Origin: Gammaproteobacteria bacterium
GTDB lineage: Bacteria; Pseudomonadota; Gammaproteobacteria; Steroidobacterales; Steroidobacteraceae
Assembly: GCA_030040235.1 (NCBI GenBank)
Contig: JASHUC010000052.1
Span: 1-8,039 of the forward strand
Reading direction: 5' to 3'
DNA: 8,039 nucleotides
The notes beneath the pieces were generated by a model. That model saw only the letters and a program-made list of their open reading frames with translations, did no database searches and was not told where the DNA came from. Position 1 is the stretch's first letter, and each line of letters starts with the position of its first letter. Shown here one piece after another: positions 1-5,683 of the stretch. Position numbers and translations under genes: made by a program.

Positions 1-2
1 TC

Positions 3-701
3 TCGACGACGATCACCGCGTCCGGCTACAGCAACAAGACGGGCGAGCAGCTCTCGAGCGTGGGTGCGGTCGTGCCGATCGAGAACGGGCCGGCGTACGA
101 CCAGTTCTTCCTGACGTTCGCCCAGATCGGGTCGCACACCCATACGTACACGAATGCGACGTTCACTCCGCCGGCGCCGATCGCAGGACCGACCGAGCCC
201 GATCTCGGCGTGCGCACCTTCGAGCGTGTCAACCAGAGCATGGCGAAGGTGACGGGTGTATCGCCGCTCAACGCCTCGGTCGCCTCGACCTATGCGGCCG
301 TCCAGCAGTCCCTGCCCGCGACCCCGGCCTTCACCGCCTACTCTTCGTCGAATCAGACGGCGGTGGCGCAGCTGGCCGCGGCCTACTGCCAGGCGATGGC
401 GACCGATCCGACCATGGGCCCGGCCTTCTTCGGGTCGGGTTACGATCCCACGCAGCCCGGCTCGTGGATCACGGGCAATGAGACTCAGGTCATCAATGCG
501 ATCTACAACAACCTGATCGGCACCAATCAGGGCACGCCGCTCGCCACCATGCCTTCTCAGAGCTACGTGAGCGGAGAGCTCTCGAATCTGATCGGCATCC
601 TCGATACCGGCTCCGCGCTCACTCAATCGGGCGAGACGGGCGTCATCGCGACCGCCGCGTGCACCGCCGTGCTCTCGAGCGCCGCGCTGCTCGTGAACTA
701 G
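3..701 (+). CDS. C-terminal part of a probable exported protein of unknown function (5' end outside window)
   Basis: The frame is open from the first complete codon at position 3 to TAG at 699-701, giving 232 visible residues. A GTG at 60 exists, but coding character continues upstream of it (residues such as TITASGYSNKTGEQ), so the gene starts outside the window. The visible part opens with a beta-rich, Ser/Thr/Asn-rich stretch containing SHTHTYTNATF, then a linker rich in Pro, then a mostly alpha-helical domain. That domain holds two cysteines at about visible residues 129 (AAAYCQAM) and 220 (TAACTAVLSS), which could form a disulfide if exported. The C-terminus is hydrophobic (AVLSSAALLVN). 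The composition suits a secreted or surface protein. It lies 24 bases upstream of the Tat-exported DUF1501-like gene, so the two are probably cotranscribed. From memory, similar C-terminal regions follow LamG-type domains in proteins next to DUF1501 genes, but no LamG domain can be seen here. Function unknown; coding status very likely. Confidence 0.8.
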   Translation, partial: STTITASGYSNKTGEQLSSVGAVVPIENGPAYDQFFLTFAQIGSHTHTYTNATFTPPAPIAGPTEPDLGVRTFERVNQSMAKVTGVSPLNASVASTYAAVQQSLPATPAFTAYSSSNQTAVAQLAAAYCQAMATDPTMGPAFFGSGYDPTQPGSWITGNETQVINAIYNNLIGTNQGTPLATMPSQSYVSGELSNLIGILDTGSALTQSGETGVIATAACTAVLSSAALLVN

Positions 702-715
702 GCCACATTTTTTTC

Positions 716-719
716 GGAG
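716..719 (+). promoter_or_regulatory. Ribosome binding site of the DUF1501-like gene
   Basis: GGAG sits 6 bases upstream of the ATG at 726, which is ideal spacing and fixes that start. It directly follows a run of seven T (708-714), which should keep this translation start region poorly structured despite the GC-rich surroundings. Confidence 0.75.
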
Positions 720-725
720 ACCGCC

Positions 726-2369
726 ATGATCATCCGCAAGAAGCTGCCGCGACCCAAGAAGCTCCACGAGCCGCTGCTGCATCCCGATCATCCGAAGCCG
801 GTCACGCGCCGGCAGATGCTCGCGGCGGGGCTGCTCGGAGCCCAGGCGTACGTGCTCGTGCCCGCCGCACTCACGGCCCTTCTTGCGAAGCCACGCTCGG
901 CCCGCGCACAGCTTGCGACGGACATCGGTGACCTCGTCTCGAGCTGCAACATCTCGACCTCGGGCGCCGGCAAGATTCCTTTCATCTGCTTCGACCTCGC
1001 GGGCGGGGCGAACCTCACGGGCTCGGAGGCCCTCATCGGGGGCTCGGGCGGACAGCTCGACTTTCTCTCGACGGCCGGCTACGACCTGCTCGGCCTGCCG
1101 GGCAACATGCTTCCTTCCTCGGCGGACCCCGGCAGCGCTTCGGGCACCTACACCGATACGACGCTCGGGCTCGCCTGGCACGGGGACGGGGCCATCCTGC
1201 GCGGCATCAAATCGATCGCCTCCACCACGGCCATGGCGGGCGTCAACGGCGTGGCGATCGCCGCGGTCTCCCTGACCGATACTCAGGACAACCCCCACAA
1301 CCCGATGTACGGCATCTGGATGGCCGGCGCGAACGGCTCGCTGCTCCCGCTCATCGGGACTGAGGCGACCGTATCGGGCGGAAACTCCGAGGCACCCGCG
1401 AACCTCATCAACCTCACGGTGCAGCCGTCGGTCATTACCCAGGCGAGCGACTGCACGGGCCTGGTCAACACCGGAGCGATCGGCACCATGTTCCCGACTT
1501 CCGAGGACGCCGTCGCCGTGCTCGAGTCCACCACGCGCCTGAGTGGCGGGACCGTCCTGACCGGCGGGTCGGGCGTGGGCGGCTTCACGGCCGGTACCAC
1601 CCTCGGGAATGTGACCGTTCAGTCCGGCAACACCGCCGCGGATGCGCAGCTGAAAGCCGGGCTGCTCTGCGGCTATGCGAAGGCGGATGCCCTCGTGAAC
1701 ACCTTCGGCAATCCGGCCTCGCTGAATCCGGACCTCGACACCAATATCGTCGGCACGTCGGGCAGCATCTTCACCTCGGCCCTGTACCAGGATTCAGACA
1801 TCCAGGCGACGGCGGCGGTGATGAAGCTGGTCGTCAGCGGGTTCGCCGGCGCCGGGACCATCGCGCTTTCGGGTTACGACTATCACGACAGCACGCGGGC
1901 GACCGGCGAGGGCATGAACTATCACGCCGGGCAGTGCATCGGCGCCTGCCTCGAGTACGCCAAGCGCATGGGCAAGCCGCTCGTCGTCTATATCTTCAGC
2001 GACGGCTCGCTCGTCTCGACGGGCATGGTGGACGATTCGGTCGGCGGCCGCGGCAAGTACGGCTGGCAGGGCGACAGCCAGACGAGCGCCAACACCGTGA
2101 TGCTCGTCTACAGCCCCAACGGCCGCCCGAGCCTCATGTCCGGCGGCAGCGGCAACCAGATCGGCTCGTACAACTCGGACGGCTCGGTCGATACCTCCTC
2201 GAGCCCGGCCGCGAATGCCGTGAACCTGCTCGTTCAGACCGTGATTCTCAACTACATGGCGCTGAACAACGAGGTGGGCAGCTACGTGAGCATCTTCGGC
2301 GCGGCGAACGGTCTGGGCTCCACCGCCGCCGATCTCGATCCGCTGATCGCCTTCAACCCGATCGTGTGA
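726..2369 (+). CDS. Tat-exported DUF1501-like protein
   Basis: A 547-residue protein starting at ATG 726 with GGAG 6 bases upstream. The N-terminus carries a twin-arginine signal: TRRQML at residues 27-32, a hydrophobic stretch at about 33-54, and a probable cleavage site ARA|Q after residue 61. It should therefore be exported folded. The mature part has a DUF1501-like layout: FDLAGGANLTGS (89-100) in the place of the family's FDLxGGxDxxN motif, GYDYHD (383-388) in the place of the GWDTH motif, and a hydrophobic strand into FSDGSLV (419-430) in the place of the SEFGR motif. A glycine-rich segment with GGRGKYGWQGD follows at 440-450. DUF1501 proteins belong to the alkaline-phosphatase-like superfamily and are mostly uncharacterised, often encoded beside a large secreted partner, as here. 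The family motifs are divergent, so hydrolase activity cannot be assumed. Membership is inferred from motif order, and the substrate is unknown. Confidence 0.75.
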   Translation: MIIRKKLPRPKKLHEPLLHPDHPKPVTRRQMLAAGLLGAQAYVLVPAALTALLAKPRSARAQLATDIGDLVSSCNISTSGAGKIPFICFDLAGGANLTGSEALIGGSGGQLDFLSTAGYDLLGLPGNMLPSSADPGSASGTYTDTTLGLAWHGDGAILRGIKSIASTTAMAGVNGVAIAAVSLTDTQDNPHNPMYGIWMAGANGSLLPLIGTEATVSGGNSEAPANLINLTVQPSVITQASDCTGLVNTGAIGTMFPTSEDAVAVLESTTRLSGGTVLTGGSGVGGFTAGTTLGNVTVQSGNTAADAQLKAGLLCGYAKADALVNTFGNPASLNPDLDTNIVGTSGSIFTSALYQDSDIQATAAVMKLVVSGFAGAGTIALSGYDYHDSTRATGEGMNYHAGQCIGACLEYAKRMGKPLVVYIFSDGSLVSTGMVDDSVGGRGKYGWQGDSQTSANTVMLVYSPNGRPSLMSGGSGNQIGSYNSDGSVDTSSSPAANAVNLLVQTVILNYMALNNEVGSYVSIFGAANGLGSTAADLDPLIAFNPIV

Positions 2370-2466
2370 GCCGCCTGCTCGCCTGAGGCGCCGTCGCCGC
2401 CTGTCGCGCAATTCAGACACTGTGCGCCAGATCATGCGGCGGCCGCGCGTTTGCCGACTCCGTTCG

Positions 2467-2472
2467 TTGACA
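2467..2472 (+). promoter_or_regulatory. Possible -35 element (TTGACA)
   Basis: An exact match to the sigma-70 -35 consensus lies 76 bases before the preferred start of the redoxin gene. No good -10 hexamer is found 16 to 18 bases downstream; the best A/T-containing candidates (TTATGC, TATGCG at 2485-2491) are only 12 to 13 bases away. The promoter call is therefore weak, although an activator-dependent or atypical promoter is possible. Confidence 0.3.
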
Positions 2473-2476
2473 CTAT

Positions 2477-2507
2477 CAAGCGCGTTATGCGAGTTTCAGC
2501 GCGCTTG
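2477..2507. repeat. Perfect 8-bp inverted repeat upstream of the redoxin operon
   Basis: CAAGCGCG (2477-2484) is matched exactly by CGCGCTTG (2500-2507), separated by 15 bases. A further CAAG at 2512-2515 can pair with CTTG at 2504-2507 as an alternative short hairpin with a TTTG loop. The repeat begins 5 bases after TTGACA and ends 36 bases before the preferred GTG start. It could be an operator for a dimeric regulator or a structure in the leader RNA. It is not a terminator, because no T tract follows. Confidence 0.4.
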
Positions 2508-2542
2508 TTTGCAAGGTGTCCTTCGCGGAGGCGAGAGCGGTC

Positions 2543-3058
2543 GTGCGAGTGCGGTTCACATCCTGGCGCGGCGTATGCGCGCTTGCCTTGGCGCTCGGCA
2601 GCGGCGCCACTCTGTCCGCGACGGAGTACCCGCTTATCGCGCATGCCGCGCCTGATTTCGCGCTGCGCGCCTTCCGTGGGGACAACGTGCGGCTCTCCGA
2701 GCATCGCGGCGAGGTCGTGCTGCTCAGCTTCTGGAGCAGCCGCTGCGGCACCTGCGGTGCGCAGCTCGCGGCGCTCAACCGTACCTATCTCACATATCGG
2801 TCGGCGGGCCTTCAGGTGTACGGGATCAGCGTCCAGGCGGGCGAGCGGGACGCTCGGGATTTCGCCGGCGCGCGCCGCGTGGACTTTCCGCTGCTCTTCG
2901 ACCCCGAAGAGCAGGTGAGCCGGAGCTACGAGGTGGACACTCTTCCGATGGTCGTCCTGCTCGATCGCAGCGGGACGATACGCGATGTTCAGCGGGATTT
3001 CGCCGCGCGGGACCAGGCACTGTTCTTGCAGCAGCTGCGCGGCCTGCTCAATGAGTGA
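2543..3058 (+). CDS. Exported TlpA/ResA-like thioredoxin-fold protein
   Basis: The preferred start is GTG 2543, with GGAGG at 2527-2531 eleven bases upstream, giving 171 residues and a clean N-terminal signal peptide (MRVRFTSWRG, then a hydrophobic Ala/Leu core, likely cleaved near LSA|TEY). GTG 2516 in the same frame would add nine residues but has no ribosome binding site and spoils the signal. The mature protein has the redoxin order: APDFAL near the N-terminus, a strand VVLLSFWSS, the active-site CGTC (residues 68-71), VYGISVQ, LLFDPEEQVSRSYEV and LPMVVLLDRSG, whose Pro135 is the probable cis-proline. It should exchange disulfides or act as a peroxiredoxin-like sensor in the periplasm. 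The active site is odd: TlpA/ResA proteins usually have WCxPC, while here Arg precedes the first Cys and Thr replaces Pro. The next gene begins 10 bases after the stop. The natural substrate is unknown. Confidence 0.85.
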   Translation: MRVRFTSWRGVCALALALGSGATLSATEYPLIAHAAPDFALRAFRGDNVRLSEHRGEVVLLSFWSSRCGTCGAQLAALNRTYLTYRSAGLQVYGISVQAGERDARDFAGARRVDFPLLFDPEEQVSRSYEVDTLPMVVLLDRSGTIRDVQRDFAARDQALFLQQLRGLLNE

Positions 3059-3059
3059 T

Positions 3060-3064
3060 CGGAG
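3060..3064 (+). promoter_or_regulatory. Ribosome binding site deciding the ATG 3069 start
   Basis: CGGAG lies just after the stop of the redoxin gene and four bases before ATG 3069. The spacing is short, but neither in-frame alternative (ATG 3051 or ATG 3099) has a purine-rich site, so this motif favours 3069. Confidence 0.45.
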
Positions 3065-3068
3065 TCTT

Positions 3069-3719
3069 ATGCGAGCTCAATCTTTCGTTCATGGCGCGAT
3101 GCGGACATCCGGCGGGCCGTCGCGGCTCATCGCGCTGGTGTGCGCCGGTGCGCTCATCGCCTGCGCGGCCGCTGCGGCATCCGCACAGCAACCCGCGCCG
3201 CAGCCCGGGCCGGCCCCGAGTGCGCAAGGCGCGGCGGGGGCGCCGAGCGGTGCTCCTTCCGATGCCGACACGCGCTCGCTCGATGAGCAGACCCAGGCGC
3301 TCAAGAAGGATGCGGTCGATCTCAATCGCGACCTCTACGTGCTCGAAGAGGAGCTGCTCTACCCCGCGAACACGCAGGTCGCCGTGTTTCTTTCGATGAG
3401 CGTCGGGAGCTTCTTCGACCTCGATTCGGTTCAACTGAAGATCGATCAGAAGGAAGTGACCAACTATCTCTACACCCCGCGCGAGGTGAACGCGCTGATG
3501 AAAGGCGGGGTGCAGCGGCTGTACATCGGGAACCTCAAGACCGGGACGCACGAGCTCGTCGCCTTCTTCACCGGCAAGGGCCCGAACAATCGCGACTACC
3601 GGCGCGGCGCCACCATCAAATTCGACAAGTCGATCGGTGCGCACTACCTGGAGCTGAAGATCGACGATCGCCAGCGCAGTCTGCAGCCGGAATTCGAGAT
3701 CAAGGACTGGGGGGAGTAG
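3069..3719 (+). CDS. Exported protein with coiled coil and beta-rich C-terminal domain, unknown function
   Basis: The preferred start is ATG 3069 with CGGAG at 3060-3064, four bases away (216 residues). ATG 3051 would overlap the previous stop, and ATG 3099 would give a more typical signal peptide but has no ribosome binding site. The hydrophobic segment (RLIALVCAGALIAC) is followed by an Ala run ending ASA|QQ. Signal peptidase I cleavage there is plausible, but LIAC also fits a lipobox, so it may be a lipoprotein. Next come a Pro/Ala/Gln-rich linker, a short coiled coil (from about SLDEQTQALKKDAVDL to LEEELLYP) and a beta-rich domain including VAVFLSMSVGSFFDLDSVQL, LYIGNLKTGTHELVAFFTGK and HYLELKIDD. 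The last part vaguely resembles PEGA or Ig-like surface domains. I do not recognise a characterised family. From memory, homologues in similar clusters are sometimes labelled AraC-family regulators; nothing here resembles a helix-turn-helix. The downstream TPR gene starts 8 bases after the stop, so the two probably work together in the periplasm. Confidence 0.8.
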   Translation: MRAQSFVHGAMRTSGGPSRLIALVCAGALIACAAAAASAQQPAPQPGPAPSAQGAAGAPSGAPSDADTRSLDEQTQALKKDAVDLNRDLYVLEEELLYPANTQVAVFLSMSVGSFFDLDSVQLKIDQKEVTNYLYTPREVNALMKGGVQRLYIGNLKTGTHELVAFFTGKGPNNRDYRRGATIKFDKSIGAHYLELKIDDRQRSLQPEFEIKDWGE

Positions 3720-3727
3720 CCGCGCCC

Positions 3728-5683
3728 ATGCGCCGGATGGGACTCATCCTCGCCGCTGCCGCGCTACTCGCCACCGGCTCCGCGGCCGCGGCGCATCGCG
3801 ACCCCGGTGCGCTGCCCGCCATTCGCATCCGCGACCTCAGCTACGGGGACGTCCTTTTCTATTACTTCCAGGGGCCCGACAGGGACCTCGAAGCCCTCAC
3901 CCGGCTCTCCGCCTACGAGCACTGGAATCTCGTGCCCCACCACGAGGCCGATGCGCAACTGCTCCTCGGGGGACTCTATCTCGACCTCGGCCTGCACAAC
4001 GAGGCGGGTGCCCGCTTCGAGAAGCTCTTGACGCCCGATGTGCCGCTCGGCGTGCGCAACCGCGCCTGGTTCTATCTCGCCGAGGTGTGGTACGCGCGCG
4101 GCTATCTCGATAAGGCCGAGCAGGCGCTCGGCCAGGTGAAGGGACGGCTGCCGGTCGAGCTCGAATCGGAAAAGGAGCACCTGCTCAGCAACGCGCTGAT
4201 CGATCAGGGACGCTACGACGATGCGGTGCAGCTCCTCGAGCGATGGCGCGGTCCGCCGGACTGGATGGCCTACGCACGCTACAACCTCGGCATCGCCCTC
4301 GTGCGCGAGCACCGCCTGAGCGAGGCGGATCGCAGTCTCAGCGCGGTCGGCACACTCGTCACGCACGACCCGGAGCTCATCGCGCTGCGCGATCGCGCCA
4401 ATCTCGCGCTCGGCTACGCCTACCTGCAGGCGAATCAGCCTGCCGGGGCGCGTCCGGCGCTGGAGCGCGTGCGGCTCGCGGGCCCCTCGGCCAATCAGGC
4501 CCTGCTCGGCATGGGCTGGGCGGATGCGGCGCTCGGGGACTACCGCGGCGCGCTCGTGCCATGGCTGGAGCTGCGACGGCGCAGCCTCATGGACTCGGCG
4601 GTGCAGGAGTCCTATCTCGCCGTGCCCTATGCCTACGGCAAGCTCGGCGCCGACGGCGAGGCCGCGGAGAATTACGAGAGCGCACTCGAGTCCTACACCT
4701 CCGAGAACCGCGCGCTCGATGCCGCCATCGCACGCGTGCGCTCCGGCAAGCTGCTCGAGCCGCTGCTCGCGCAACAGGATGGGGCGCAGTACGGCTGGTT
4801 CTGGCAGCTGAAGAACCTGCCGAACGCGCCGGAATCGCGCTATCTCTATGCGATCCTCGCCGGGCACGACTTTCAGGAAGGGCTCAAGAACTATCGCGAT
4901 CTCGGCTACATGCAGCGCACGCTTGGGCAGTGGGCCCAAAGCATGGATGCGTTCGCCGACATGATCGATGCGCGCCAACGCGCCTACGCCGAGCGTCTGC
5001 CGCGAGTCGATCAGCTCCTCGCCTCACGAGCGGCCGAGCGCCTGCAACGCCGGCGCAACGAGCTGCAATCGCGCCTCGAAGTGATCGAGCGCGAGCACGA
5101 CGTAGCCGCGCTCGGCTCGCCGGATGAGCGCGGGCACTGGGCGAGGGTTCTCCAGATCGAGTCGGCGCTCGCCGCCGCGCCCCACGATGCGGCGAACGAT
5201 GCGCTGCGCGACCGGCTGCGGGTCGTCAAGGGGGTGCTCTACTTCGAGATGGACCAGGCTTTCAAGGCACGCGTGTGGCAGCAGCAACGCACGATCCGCG
5301 ACCTCGACCTCGCCCTGAGCGAGGCGCAGGAGCGCTGGATCCGTGTGGAGCGCGCGCGCAACAGCGTTCCGACGAACACCGGTGAATTCGCCGCGCGGGT
5401 CGCCGCGCTGCGCGAGCGCATCGGATCGCTCGAGACTCGCCTGGCCGACATGCGCCAGAAGCAGGGCCGGTACCTGGCGCAACTCGCGGACTCGCAGCTC
5501 GAGGCGCAGAAGCAGCGGCTCGATGCATACCAGGTGCAGGCGCGCTTCGAGCTCGCCTCGATGTATGACCGGGCGCAGGCCGCGGCCGATGCGCCGAAAC
5601 CGGGAGCCGCCAAACCCGCCGCGAGCTCGCCGGGCGCCTCGAGCGCGGGGCGAACACCGCGAGCGCCGGAGTCCGAGCCGTGA
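3728..5683 (+). CDS. Periplasmic TPR-like repeat protein with C-terminal coiled coil
   Basis: A 651-residue protein from ATG 3728, with GGGGAG at 3711-3716, inside the end of the previous gene. The signal peptide is MRRMG followed by an Ala/Leu core, probably cleaved after the AAAA near residue 22. Residues 70-340 form a helical-repeat region with TPR spacing and typical residues: ADAQLLLGGLYLDLGLHNEA (74-93), AWFYLAEVWYARGYLDKAEQ (113-132), LLSNALIDQGRYDDAVQLLE (152-171), ARYNLGIALVREHRLSEADR (183-202), NLALGYAYLQANQPAGARPA (225-244) and another pair near 258-281. Residues 410-460 and 510-615 are rich in charged heptad-like helices (for example LRERIGSLETRLADMRQKQG), predicting long coiled coils. 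The tail (620-651) is a disordered Pro/Ala/Ser stretch. TPRs bind partner proteins and the coiled coil could span the periplasm or oligomerise. No catalytic motif is seen. The stop overlaps the start of the next gene by 4 bases, which implies coupled translation and a shared complex. Confidence 0.88.
   Translation: MRRMGLILAAAALLATGSAAAAHRDPGALPAIRIRDLSYGDVLFYYFQGPDRDLEALTRLSAYEHWNLVPHHEADAQLLLGGLYLDLGLHNEAGARFEKLLTPDVPLGVRNRAWFYLAEVWYARGYLDKAEQALGQVKGRLPVELESEKEHLLSNALIDQGRYDDAVQLLERWRGPPDWMAYARYNLGIALVREHRLSEADRSLSAVGTLVTHDPELIALRDRANLALGYAYLQANQPAGARPALERVRLAGPSANQALLGMGWADAALGDYRGALVPWLELRRRSLMDSAVQESYLAVPYAYGKLGADGEAAENYESALESYTSENRALDAAIARVRSGKLLEPLLAQQDGAQYGWFWQLKNLPNAPESRYLYAILAGHDFQEGLKNYRDLGYMQRTLGQWAQSMDAFADMIDARQRAYAERLPRVDQLLASRAAERLQRRRNELQSRLEVIEREHDVAALGSPDERGHWARVLQIESALAAAPHDAANDALRDRLRVVKGVLYFEMDQAFKARVWQQQRTIRDLDLALSEAQERWIRVERARNSVPTNTGEFAARVAALRERIGSLETRLADMRQKQGRYLAQLADSQLEAQKQRLDAYQVQARFELASMYDRAQAAADAPKPGAAKPAASSPGASSAGRTPRAPESEP
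5668..5671 (+). promoter_or_regulatory. Ribosome binding site of the TPR lipoprotein gene
   Basis: GGAG inside the 3' end of the preceding gene lies 8 bases before GTG 5680. Together with the 4-base GTGA overlap it fixes the unusual GTG start and indicates translational coupling. Confidence 0.6.

Larger units (their letters stand above)
2370..2542. other. Intergenic control region
   Basis: This is the only substantial non-coding gap in the window. Just after the stop codon there are only short GC hairpins (CGCC-TGA-GGCG at 2380-2390) with no T tract, so no convincing intrinsic terminator is present. The second half is richer in A/T than the neighbouring genes and holds an exact TTGACA and a perfect inverted repeat, listed separately. 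It probably contains the promoter of the downstream operon. The last 27 bases would be coding if the alternative GTG at 2516 were used. Confidence 0.5.

Noticed and set aside
671..714. Possible intrinsic terminator: AGCGC/GCGCT hairpin then seven T
   Set aside because: The hairpin (678-688) lies inside the coding end, is short, and is about 19 bases away from the T run, so it does not form a terminator. The T run more likely keeps the next ribosome binding site unpaired.
2380..2398. Short GC hairpins after the DUF1501-like gene as a terminator
   Set aside because: Stems are only 4 bp and no T tract follows.
3764..4978. 404-codon open frame on the - strand
   Set aside because: Antisense to the TPR protein at 3728-5683. 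Its translation shows no family motifs or signal and is explained by GC-rich third codon positions on the + strand.
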